In this document: piece by piece, positions 24,701 to 36,800 of the stretch
Layout of the letters: each line of letters begins with the position of its first letter
How positions within the stretch are numbered: the first letter of the stretch is position 1
Source: Camarhynchus parvulus
Taxonomy: Eukaryota > Chordata > Aves > Passeriformes > Thraupidae
Assembly (NCBI RefSeq): GCF_901933205.1
Contig: NC_044601.1
Coordinates: 45,419,376-45,483,375, forward strand
Direction of reading: 5' to 3'
Length of the DNA stretch: 64,000 bases
The notes under the pieces: model-generated
The model's database searches: none
What the model saw: only the letters and a program-made list of their open reading frames with translations
Told to the model about the DNA's origin: nothing
Program-made: the position numbers and the translations under genes

Positions 24701-25358
24701 ACATATATAAATGTCTTTGTGTGGATGCATATATATATACATAAATGAATATATGAAGTGTTATGTTTTTTGCCTTCTTGATGCTCAATGCAGGTTACTT
24801 GTATAATGGAAAACCAAATTGCATCACCCACTCCTGTTTTTGACTTAGTAGCTCTCTTTAAATCAGTAATACTCAGGAGACACCATGCAGATATAGGACA
24901 TTTCCTAGATATTGTGAATCCCAGCAGCCATCAGATCATGCTGTCCTGCAGTTCAGATCCATTCTGCTGTCTGTGCTAGTGCTGGCTGGAGATGTCACGC
25001 CTCAGCATTGATGCCCGTCTGTGCCTCCACACCTGGGTAAAGCAGGGAACAGAGATCAATTACTTCCATCACTCACTCCTTTGCAGGTTTTTCACTCAGA
25101 GAAAGCAGTTGAAAAGTTCTTTCCCGGGTAAGAAATCCCATTTCCAATGTCAGTCCCATAACCAGACTGGAGAAAAAAAGTTTGGTCATTTCAAGCTGGG
25201 CACGCACCTGCCAATGTCACTGCCAGCAAATCCACCATAGGCAAAGACAGGGTCTGGGAAAGTTACTGGCTCAGCAGGTACTGATAAAATGCTAATTTTA
25301 ACAAATCATATTTTTTTAAGCATTTGAAAAATACATTGTGGTCAGAAGTATTGTTGTG

Positions 25359-25381
25359 AGAAGGTTTTAATAAAACCTTCT
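25359..25381. repeat. Perfect 10 bp inverted repeat with 3-base loop
   Basis: AGAAGGTTTT (25,359-25,368) and AAAACCTTCT (25,372-25,381) are exact reverse complements separated by AAT. It is a tight cruciform or hairpin candidate in non-coding DNA. Confidence 0.9.
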
Positions 25382-26145
25382 TTACAGCTTTTCTTTATTA
25401 TTTGCTGATCAAGCTGAGACTCAGTTTGTCACATGTTTGTTTCTGGATGAAAAGCACCTAAATACATACACAGTGCACTGGAAACCTGAGTTGCCTTATA
25501 GAACATCCCTGTATAAAGCTTTCCAGAAGAATATAGGGCCAGCCATGATGAGTTTGTACAAATAATGTGATAAATTGATGGTTACGTTTTTTCCTCTGTG
25601 TTTGTATCACAACACATGCACAGACAAGCAACCATGCTAAACCGCATTATTAAGATTTTTCTATCAATTAACCCTAATGTACAAAATGCCAGAATGAAGA
25701 TTGCCTGTCTGCTCTTATTTCTGTTGCTCTTTTACCTTATGCAGTATGCACAATTTTGAGAATATCCAGAATTAATTTTCCCATATGCCTATGCCTTATT
25801 AAATGTACAGTGCAGATGAGTCCCCTCAGTGAGCAGTTATTCAGTGTTTTATTCCAGCCTTGCTATTTAATATGAAGTTTGCAAGAATGAAGTTATTAAC
25901 TACTTTATAGGCTTTTCTGTGGTATGTACAATTTTGAAGCCTGAATGTTTTGCAAACAATAATGAATATATTCTCCCACTAGTTCTGTAGGATAATAGTA
26001 AGAGTTATCTCCATCTTAGAGCAGGCAATTTGAAGTACAGAATTAGAATCAGAAGTATGCCCTAAGTTTAGAGGCTTAGTTTTGAGTATAGGACTACTAG
26101 ATAATCTACTAAAGATTTTCTATGTCATTATTGGAACGATGTGTG

Positions 26146-26165
26146 TTTCACCCTTGAGGGTGAAA
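26146..26165. repeat. Perfect 8 bp inverted repeat
   Basis: TTTCACCC and GGGTGAAA flank a 4-base loop TTGA. No associated feature is visible. Confidence 0.85.
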
Positions 26166-27289
26166 TGTGCAAATTAGACACTGTTGGAAAATACATACAT
26201 TGTTACCATGTACTTCAGGTTTGTACTATGTTGTAGTTGGTGCCCAGATGGACAAAACAAGGTTCCTTACAGTCCACTGCTTTTTTCATTAGGTATTTTT
26301 ATTTCGTCTCCTTACACAAAAGATGAATTTTAAACTTTTTTGGCAGCCAATAGAGGATGAACAGTGAACAATTCCAGCTTTGGGCTTAGATCGTGAGCCT
26401 CTCACCCCCTCCCCACATTTTCCCCGCACCAAAATTCCAGTCTCTCTTTTTGAGGTCCTCATGCTGACTCTGTCTTTTATCAGTCTACCAGTATTGCTGC
26501 AGCCTACAAATGCAGCCAAGAAATGTAGCTTCTTCCCTAAGGTTAAACGGCAGCATTGGTGTGAGAAAAAAATATTTACCACTAAGACATTTAGGCTATA
26601 ATTTAAAGAAAGATGCCCAAGTATCAGAAAAATATGCAGTATCCTTTTATCCATAGAATGGACAAAGAAAGGCTCTTTTAAGGTGCAGGTGAGTGAGATT
26701 CCATATGAGCAAGTGTGTCTGTGGTGTTCCCAAGATCTGGGGTATCTTTCTTTACTGTGGGCACTAGTCCTTTGCTCCTGCCTCAGCCAAAACAGGTTCC
26801 TTGGTCTTATCAGGTCCCTTCCATCCCAAGCAAGGTGAAGGCAGGCGCTAAAGTATGTGCATCTTGGTAGGGATTGTCTTTTTTTGCTTGTACCTAGTGT
26901 TCAGGGTTCTGAGTCTGTGGTCATGGCAGGGAGAATGAGAGCTTTGTTCCCCCACTGGATTTTGTCAGTCAGCTGCTGAAGATGGGTGGACATGGGACCC
27001 AAGAGCTCTGCAGGTGTGCACATACCATGATGTGTGCAAGACAGTTTTTGCTTAAGTAGTCTTCAGAATTTCACAATAAATAAATAAAATTAAGGCCTCC
27101 ATTTGGTAGGGGTGATTTTTGTCCACTTACAAACCAGACAAATTTGGGAACAATTTCCCAAGAAGGTAGATGTGTAGGAAGGAAGCAATCTTATTCAACT
27201 TGTCAAGTCTTGCCTAAAGGTTACAACATCTTGGTTGCCCAGAGCAAAGGGCTCAGAAAGACTTTTTTAACAAATGCAAAGATGTCATC

Positions 27290-27294
27290 CCTAG
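27290..27294. repeat. Target-site duplication, left copy (CCTAG)
   Basis: The five bases CCTAG directly precede the TG start of the LTR and recur directly after its CA end at 27,866-27,870. Confidence 0.85.
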
Positions 27295-27865
27295 TGTCAT
27301 GGTTTAACCCCAGCTAGAAACCTAGCACCACACTGCCCCTTGCTCACTCCCCCACCCAGTAGGACTGGATAGAGACTTGAAAGGGTAAAAGCCGGGAAAC
27401 TTGTGGATGGAGAAAAAGACAGTTTAATTGGGAAAGCAAAGGCCACACATACAAGCAAAGCAAAACAAAAAAAATAATTCACTCCTTTCCATGAGCAGGG
27501 AGGTCTTCAGCCAAGAGAGCAGGGCCTCATCACATATGATGGTGATTTGGGAAGCAAACACCTTACTCTGTCTTCTCCTCCTCATTTTATACACTGAGAA
27601 TGATGTCACAGGGTCTGGAATATCCCTCTGGTCAGTTTGGGTCATCTGTCCTGCTTGCATCTCCTCCCAGCCTGCCAACCACCCCCAGTCCCCTCCACAG
27701 TGTGGCTGTACCAAAACCAGAAAAGGCCTTGGCTCTGCAAGTCCTGCTCAGCAACAGCAGAAACATCTCTGTGTTATCAGCCCTGTGTTCAGCACAAATC
27801 CAAAACACAGCCCCAGACTAGCAACTGTGAAGAAAATTAACCCTACCCCAGCTGAAATGAACACA
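27295..27865 (-). mobile_element. Solo LTR, ERVL-type, songbird family
   Basis: The 571 bp element begins TGTCATGGTTTAACCCC and ends AATGAACACA, with the canonical TG...CA termini, and is flanked by the 5 bp duplication CCTAG. Five-base duplications fit ERVL-type insertions in birds. Read on the minus strand it has the expected LTR layout: a U3 part, a TATAAAA box (complement at 27,585-27,591), and an ATTAAA polyadenylation signal (complement at 27,423-27,428) about 128 bases from the U5 end. No gag, pol or env sequence flanks it, so it is a solo LTR left by recombination between two LTRs. The plus-strand ORF starting at 27,428 that runs out of its end is not considered a gene. The family name is from memory of passerine repeats. 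Confidence 0.85.
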
Positions 27866-27870
27866 CCTAG
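27866..27870. repeat. Target-site duplication, right copy (CCTAG)
   Basis: Exact match to 27,290-27,294, supporting an intact single insertion event. Confidence 0.85.
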
Positions 27871-30800
27871 TCATGTAATTTTAAGTGCCTGTACTACAGC
27901 TTTCTGCAATTTATACAACTGCAGAAACCATTACTGCAGAAACTTGATGCAAACATCTGGCATACATAAATGTCAATCCAGGCAATGTTTGGTGTACAAG
28001 GAATTGAAAAGAGGGTCTTACAATGTAAAGTGTCTGGTAATCTTAACAATGGTGGAGTTACCAACCATATCTGTAATATTAAATTTCATTGCTTCAAAGC
28101 AAGTCTAAAGTGTTCTGTGTCCTTGCTGTATGTATCATCCTTTTGTTACACAGATCCCTCATGTTATTACAGTAAGATCTCTCATTCTCTACATGATCAG
28201 GACACTCATATGAAGATACACACTGTATGTAATTTTTGGGATGTAGTTTATCCAGTGGGGTTCACCAGCTGTGTACTGGATCACAGTTCTGTGTCTACAG
28301 AAGGAAATGTACGTGTGTGTGTATATGCAGATTCACATGAGCAGGTGTGCAAGCATGCTGGCGATACTTACCCCATGACTGGTTTCATTCCAGGGCTATG
28401 ACTGTGTCTTGGCACTTGACAATGGGTTTCAGAGCAGAGGGTTTCACCCTGCTGTTCCACTCCCCAGTAAATACATGTCCCTTTCTGCTCAGGACAGTTT
28501 CTTTGCTGTGCCCCTATACACCAAATGTGGGGCATGGCCTTGGGGTTCAGAAATTTCCCCCAGGCAAGGAGGCACGGTTTAGCCAAGGCAGCAGTGCACT
28601 ACATGTGTCAGAGCCTGTCCTCAGATTGGCAACAGTTCAAAAAGTGCAGAGAGAATTTCCAAGACAAAGTGTCAATGGGATGACATTCGGGCATCAAGGA
28701 CCTTGCTTCAGACATACAGAAATGTGGGAACCCCTTCTATGAGCTGCAGCAAAGTGAGGCACAACAGCAGCATTCAAAGTGGTGCAGTATCACTGCCAAG
28801 CTGATAGTAGTTGGGAGGTGCACCAGCCGCAGCCTGGGGAGGCTGAGCAGCAGCTGGGCAGGCAGAGCATCACTGTGTGCTCAAGTCCCTGCAAGGGGGT
28901 GGCTTTCAGGCATATTATAGAAACCATCCCACAGTATGGATCCACCTTTAAACCACGGGCTCACTGAGAGCCAAGTGCCAATAGTATTCATGCAGGAAGG
29001 GACATGTTCAATAATTTCTTCAGAGAGGTATGAACCTTCATTCTCCACACCTCAGGAGACTGTCCCAGCTGGTATTCCCACTCTAGGCTATGGGAAAGCC
29101 AGTGACGCTCTCCTCTCCCGTGTGCCTGGTGCAGCTGCAAGGAACACCCAGCCTCTCCTGGTGAGCAAGAGAAGGGTTGCATGCTAAGGAGTCAGGGAAG
29201 GAAAAATCCCAGCCTCTGCTGCTAACATTGCCTCTATGTTTCATCAATGTCTGATCAATGCAAAATGCAGAAAAAATGCAATTTTTGACTTACTTTTAGC
29301 GCTTATTTAAACTACAACCCTAAATGCTTTTACTGGATTTGTGTCTGACTCCTATTGAAGATTCTGACCAGGCAGTGAATGGAAAAGAAGTCTTTGACAA
29401 TACACTCCAAAGGTCTTTTAAAGATAATTTTTATTTTTTTCTGCAGGCAGACTAAATTATGGGACTTTGTTCCTAGCAGAGTGACTGTAAAAATAGCCTG
29501 ACCCTCTCACTCTATAAACCTATAGCAAATGAGAAAAATAATTGCTTTAAAGTAGATTTTTTATAAAGCATCTACTTGGGATGGCCCGAAATGAAAAGGA
29601 ATTACTTTATCTAATCTTGCCAGGGAAAGCATTTCAGCACAGAGGAGTATGAAAGTGAATACTTGACCTTCCTTGGAGGCCAGTTTCCATATGGGGTCAG
29701 GCAGAAAGACAGAACCTGATGATAGCTGATGATAAATCCAGGATAAAACACGGAGGCTGACTGAGAGTTCAGTCTTTGTGGTTTATGCTTGAGCCTTATC
29801 ACCGCTGAAAGAAAATTGAAGTGATTATATAGTACTTTGAACTTAATGGAAAGAAGAAAGATAGTGAATGGTTGATTACATCTCTTCTTGAAGTCCTTCA
29901 AGTACAGGCCACTGCCCATTAAACTGTTGCCAAGGCAGCTTTAGCTGGCAGCTAGATAGCTCAGGGTCCTCTCTCAAGTCTTCCCTAGTAAAGATTAACT
30001 ATATCATCTCACTTGCCTTCATCCTCAGAGCCAGTCAGAGCAAAAAGTGCTGCAGGAGATTTCTGCTCTTCTCTGTTGCCTTCAGCTGGGATCCAGCTGC
30101 AATTAAAACAGTGGGACTCCTGGGCTCCTATGGGGATGGGACAACCTGATTCACAGGAACATAAGAACAACACTTCCTACATTTCTATAAAAGAAGTTGC
30201 AAGCTGTAACTCTCCAAGAGCTCCTCAAGAATAAAATTACCAAAGATTACTGATGTTTTTCAAGAGACTCTCACACAGTGTTGAGGCCTGACTCATGATT
30301 GGGAATGCTCATGCTTGGCAGGATGCAGCATGCAAGGAGCAGCCAGAGATGTGTGTGTTGGGTACCCTGAGGTGCTGCAGGAAGGTGTTTTCCTGGGACC
30401 TGATGTGAAGACATTGCTAGGAACAAAGATGGCAAAGTATTAGCCACTACTAACAATAAAATAACTTGTTATGCAAGTTACGCTGCTGCTGCTCATTCAG
30501 ACATGACAGATTATGAACTTGCCTATGATGGAATTTTGAGTCATAATGAAATTTTAGTAGAGTGGACAGATAGCAGAAAGAGAACAAGTGATGATAGCAA
30601 TCAAGTGACATTCTGGCCATGATTAAGTCACTGCACTTTCATCCTCCAGGGTCACCATGTAGGGCCAGCTCAATGCCTAATAATGGTACCTATTGTCAGC
30701 ATTAAGGCTGTCACTAAAGATGCTACAGGCAGTGGTTTCCAGTTTCCTCCATGGTTCTGCAGGAGTGCTGTAGGTCTCCACAGAAAAATACTGTCCTGGG

Positions 30801-33800
30801 AGAAAATAAAACTGAAGCTTGTGCTGAACTCCACATCACTAAAAGAAAAAGTACCCAGGATCCAAATGATAGTGAATAGAATAGCTTTGTGCTGATGCAG
30901 GCAGAGCCCTAGTGCTGAAAGCGATGTACAGACAGGCATCAGAGCTTATCACGAGTGGCAACAGCAAAGATTTAAACCTGTCAATCAGAGACAGCAAGTG
31001 TTAATGCATCCACTTTCACACAAGAAATTCAGAAGTATTGGTGATCTTGCTAGCATTGGGTTGTCCTGTTTGTGAAAGACTTGATCTGGAGTTGATTTGC
31101 CAGTCAGCAATGTCCTCTTCCCTCCTGTTTCAAAAGAAGGGCAAAAAAGACACTTGTACTACATTTCATCGTAAAAGAGCTGAAGTCAGGAATCTGGTGA
31201 GAATTTTTTTATTCTTCCACTCTAGAAATATACTGCAAAGAGAGAGATTGCTGGCCTGCATATAAATGAACCCCAAGTTTAGCCACAGGAAGCAGGCACT
31301 TTAATGTAATTCAGCCAACCAAGAAGATTCATATAAAGCAAAATTCCTCTTCATTCAGAAGTAGAAAAATTTCTTCCAAGTGGTACATTTTTTGTCTGTT
31401 CCCACTAATACCAACATAGGTGGGAGCTTGTTTGGTGGAATAGAAGGAATGTCTGGGAACAGTTTAGGTACAATAACACTGTCTTTGAAGGGAGTGTGAT
31501 ACCATTTTCTTTGCATGTTTACAATTTGGTTAGATTGTGGTATGTTTCAGTATACGAGAACAGCCTACCCTTATGTCAGGGCAACACCACCAGTACATCA
31601 CAGTCATGGTCCCCTAAAAGATTCCAGCCTCTTCTTCTGCCCTCCATGCACTCACTCCCCGGTCCTTTCTTCTCAACTCCTTGCTACATCCTGCCAGCAG
31701 AAATCTGGGGGGGCTTGATGTTCAGGAGGACACCAAGGTGGCTGGTGGAGGAATTGGTACCCCTAAAACACACCTTTACTGAAGAAATTATTCTTCTCCT
31801 CAAAGTAGGTACTGATTTTATCAGAACTAGGAACTAAGACTTTCTGTCCCCTTGTCAGATGAGATTTCAGTGGGCAATGAATGGAAAAGCTCAGAGGAAA
31901 GGTGGTCCAAGAGAAAAGTAGTAAAATCAAACTTTCTTAGGACATGGGAGAAATAATGATAAAAATAACCAGTTTTGAAGCTCTTCAATTGTGACCTGTC
32001 ATATGCAGGCATAAATTCTGATTTTCAGGTATTACAAGAAGGCAGTTCTTTAAAAAAATATCGAAGGAATGTATATGCATGTGTATACATAAGCACATAT
32101 GAAGAAAATGGTAGAATAACTTCAAAACAGAGTTTAGACAGTGAAGTCAAAGAGCAAGATTTCTTAAGGCAAACTCAAACCTAAGTCCTACTTATAATCT
32201 TTTCTGGTCTTTCTGGAAAAGATGATGCAAACTTAGATTTGTATTTGAATGCCCTAACTCAGTAATGAACTAAACATGGCTCAGAGACCCTGACATGCCT
32301 GATGGGATTTTACTACTCCTCCTCATAAAATACTCCAGATAGAAGCTAAAAGTCACAGCTCTAAGACCATGGCTCATTTCTCATGATGAGCTTCTTAGTT
32401 TTACAGTCACATTTGCACTTCCAGAGAATGTCCACCTATCTTGACTCCTGGAATCCAATACTTACTATCTCATCTGAAAAAAAATCATGTGTTTGTGAAA
32501 CTGCCATGGCCCTGGGCCCCATTAAGTTAAGCAATGTGTCATAAATACCAGAGGTGTTTCAGGGTGTTGTTGTAGCAAGAGCCTCACCTTGGCACAAGGG
32601 TCATAGGAGGCGTAAGAACTCTGTAGCTTAAAACAACCCTTATAAGGGCGAAAAGTTGAAGAAGGAAAGGTAAAAGACACTTCTTTGTTTTCTGATGGTA
32701 CCTTTGCAGGGCTGTGCACTTCTGTGCCCACACAGAAAAGATTGTCACTAATCTCTTCCCATCCTAGTTGTTGGGTCAGATCCCACAGTGTGCAGCCTCT
32801 GAAGGTGGTGAAAGAATTTCTACCTTAAGCTCACTGAAGGCTTTGATATTCCTTTTCCCTGTGAATTGTTCTGAGGTGAGTTTTTTCAGTCAAACTCTGT
32901 ACTCAAAAGCTTTCTAGTGCCTTGGAAAATACTCTCCAGAGCACCCATGCTTCCGAGATATCACAGCACATCCCACTGCTGTGGCAGCCTGTGGGTGCCT
33001 TGCGCCAGACATATGTGTAGGCAGTGGATGCATGTGCTGGGGATGTTTGGAGTGCAGGGGTCCCACAAACCCAAATGGTTGGTTTTTTCTGCACTGATCC
33101 CCAGGGCTGCTGCATTTGTGCTCTGTGTGACACATAATAGGGCAGCCAGGGCTCTCCTCTGGATGCACAGTAGCTGGAACAGCCCCATAATGTTCCCTTT
33201 TAACATTTTCCTTGTTGATGTACTTCAGCTTCTTCTAAACCATGTTTGTACCCAATGAACTCAGAATTATTTGGCTTTAAGGAGTTCACACTGCTTAAGT
33301 GTTTGTTTCTTTATATTTGGCTTATTCCTGGATCTGCAGGACTCCTCTTTGTTTATCTGTGTCTGCTGAGCCCTATTACATGAGTGCAAACAGGAAAATG
33401 AGTAGGTGTATATTAAGTGAACTTCTGTATCAAACTGGAATATGTAATTACTTTGTCATTTCCTAATGGGAGGATAATGAAAAGTGAAGCATTAAAGTCA
33501 ATGAAAAAATCAGGATAAGAAATCAACCCCTGAAACAGGAATTATATTTCTTAAATACATGTTGCCAGCTGTAAAATAATAACAATCTTTGTGGTCTTGC
33601 TACATGTTGATGATAAACACATCTCACAGAGAGGAAGATAAATGGGACAAAATTATTTCTGCAGTGGGGTCTCTAATTCTTAGGATTTCCTGGGATCTGA
33701 ACTCTCTTTTTTACTCTTAATGGTAGTTGTTAACTTTTATTTTTTTCTGTTTTAAAGGTTGAAGGATGGAAAGGAACATCTGAACTACTTGGCACTCATA

Positions 33801-36800
33801 GTACATACGTCCCATTGGCTTAATCTGGTCACAAAGCTTACAAGCTCCATCAGCTACGCCAGGAGACCTTGTAAATTTTCTGTTAAATTAAGAGTTTAGG
33901 TTTGCTGAACATGCAAAAATATATCATCTTTGCCAATGGAGCTATTAAACTCTTTGATCCACAGCTGTTTGGCCTGAAATCTCTCACAAGCAAGCTGATC
34001 TTCATTTTCTATCCTGCCTTTTGCCAGGTGCAATCCCCAAAAGCATCTGAACCCAGGAGGAGCCCAAGTTCCTGTGACTGAGATCTTTGCGTGTGAAGGT
34101 GCACATTTGTCCCACCTTGGTGTTAGCTCTCAGACATGGGGTGTGTCATCTCAGCTGGCTTTCCAGCTCTGCCTGTAACCAGCAGGGATACCTGTGAAGA
34201 CAGCAGGCTGGTCTCAGTGTGGGACATTTATCCTATTTCACTTGGAATGCTGAAGCACCCATCTCCTTTCACTGGCCATGGAGACAGCTGGAGAACTAGC
34301 TCCAACTTGATGCCCAGTGGTGATCAGGTGTGATGAATTTCCCCCAAAGGGCTAACCCAAATGATGGACAGATTAAATGGATAGATGGGCATCCATTTCA
34401 ACACCCATGTGTGTATGGGATTCACAACCTCTGTGTCTTTGTCTGTTAGTGCTTTGAGGGTGTGATCCATATCATCACATGATTCTGTGCACGAGGACAC
34501 ATGCATTTCCATTGCAGAACTTCCATCATCTGTTTATAACACAGGTCACATCACAGATTGTATTCCTGTCTCCAGGAAAGGTCTAACTGTTCGTTTTAAT
34601 TAACTATTTCAGTTTCTTTAGGGAACAAGGCTCTTAGCCTTGCCTATCAATCTTTTCAGACAACCCCTTTCAATAAGCTCTTTTTCTCTGGCTTTCTTCC
34701 TCCACAGCCTCAGAAAGATTCAGTTTTCAGATGCTAAGTGACATGACTTGAACACAAAAGGTGAGCTATTTCCATGCCCCAGATTCACCTTCAGTTTATG
34801 GGTTAGGGGTCTCATGAAATGTTAGAGTAATAGAGGTCCGAGCTTTTTAGCCCTCCTCACCCTTTGTCTAGATTGTTACTTTAGAAATTAAGATATTGTA
34901 TAAAAAACTCACTGGGATCTCCCTCCTCATGTTCTTTGAATAAAAACGCACAATCTCGGATCTAGCCTTCCATGTAGGATTCATATCTGCTGCAGACAGA
35001 CCTCTGTTACCTGTACCCAGGGGGTTGTTTTAGTTTCCTAAATCCAGATATGATGACAGATCTGATTTCAAACCAACCTCTCTGGACCAGAGACCTTTCC
35101 ACACACCATTCCAGACCAGATCAGACACCTTTCCCAGTGTGATAGGTGAGAAGGTCCAAACTCTGTAGAGAACAGGAGGTACCTTACCAGAGACAGAGGC
35201 AGACACCAGCAGGTGCACACCTTTCCTCAGGTCACCACCACTCCAGAGATTTCTGAGGGAACTAAGACTAGAAGATAAGGACTAATCCATAGGAAGACAT
35301 AAAAGCATGGATAGCTGTTTTAGGAACCCAAAAGGAACATTGGGGCTATACACTCAATTAAGTCATCAGTATTCTAATACCCTTGGTTTGGTAGACAAAT
35401 TGAGCTCTCTGAGTCTCTTTGCACAGAGTAAAATTTTTCATTTTACCTCTGGTGTATGAATTTCTTTCTCCAGGATGTGAGTTTTTTGCCTTGTTCTTGA
35501 TATTCCAACTAATGTGTTGTGCAAGACTTTGAACACATTCCTATGTCTACTAGAAGTACTTCCCAAAAAATGTCTATGAAGACATTTGTATTTTGTACAG
35601 CCCTATCACCCTGGGCTCTCATAGTTACTTCTGTAACTGAATAAAATAACCCTTTCTTTCTCCTTCTCTTTCGCTTCTCCAAATTCTTGGAGACATTTAG
35701 TAGCAAATCCCCAGACTACTGCAGAAATCCTCCTGTTAGATATTAAAGGCAATGTCCTGAAATGAGTGTTACACTTCACACTACCACTATTTTTCCAGAT
35801 ATGTAGGTTATCTGTTTCTACCTGTACCATGTTCAGAAGTATTTCTGTGCCATGCGGTCTCCTACAAATGTCTAAAGGGCAAATTTCATTAACACATACC
35901 TACTTCTGCAACTAAAGTTCTTTATGGAGACAGCTGTGAAAAGATTCTGGCTCCAGGAAAAAGCTGCAAGTTGTGCTTTAGCACAACTGCTTGCCATCTG
36001 CTTTTAGAGCCATTTCTGACCTTCTTGCTACAGTTTGTGTATTTTTCCTTTTTGTCTTTTCCATTTTACCTAGAGATTTCCCATATCACAAGTGCTTCTC
36101 AGATGTTTGTACAGCTTAACTTTGCTGCAATTACCTTTCTTAAAGCAATCAATCAGCACTCTTGCAAACAGAAGTTTTAGGCTGGCCTGGTACCTTCCAG
36201 CAGGCAGGCACAGGTTGTTGTCCTTTTATTTTTCATTAATCATGAATCCATTAATTATTTCTTCCACTTAAAATCCTCCATGTACTCTTGCATACTATTA
36301 CAATCAAGCTAACAGGCCTCTAGATGCAAGTTCACTTTCTTAATTATGGTTACTATATTTAATGTTCTTAAGTCATGTGGATCCCTCTCCTGTATAGCTT
36401 GACAAAATTACATAGACTGGCTGCCAGTATTCAAGTATCCTCTAGTGAAGGATCTGCTCCCTGCTGGCTGAGCACATCCAACTCTGAGAGTTTTGTATCT
36501 CCCCTGAGGAAGTATTTTAAATTTTCTGACAATCATCCCATATCTGTTCTCCTTTTCTCCAGAGTTTAATGTTCTAACAGAAAACCAAAGCTGAGCTTCA
36601 CTTAATGTTTTCACACACCTATGCCAGGATTAATCCTCTCAGGATAAAAACATCACTTCTTTTCTTGTCTAAACTCTTTTTACTTCGATAGCTAAATAAC
36701 TTTTTATGATTTCCTTTTATTATTACTATTTAATTTCCTCTGAAAACTCCTAACTTGGTTTGACTTTTGGCAATATTTACCTCAGCCTTGTGCTTCCTGG

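Larger units (their letters stand above)
17176..27289. other. About 10 kb gene-poor interval
   Basis: AT-rich DNA with ordinary short ORFs, and A/T-rich stretches at 20,740-20,830 and 24,100-24,210 (a purine-rich plus strand that creates Phe/Leu-rich minus ORFs). A 127-codon plus ORF at 22,175-22,558 lies in a GC-richer patch without recognisable domains. A small near-repeat (AGGGGAAGCTA twice) lies at about 21,490-21,525. No RNA gene, transposon or exon is supportable. Confidence 0.5.

Noticed and set aside
27428..28108. 226-codon plus-strand ORF
   Set aside because: It starts inside the solo LTR, on its antisense strand, and runs across the LTR end and target-site duplication into unrelated flank. 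No domain.
28347..29187. 131- and 83-codon ORFs in a GC-richer patch
   Set aside because: No domain, splice signals or coding-like codon bias beyond composition. Several frames are open at once.
32903..33258. Five overlapping ORFs on both strands
   Set aside because: Low stop density across frames points to composition, not a gene. No CR1 or gene match was convincing.
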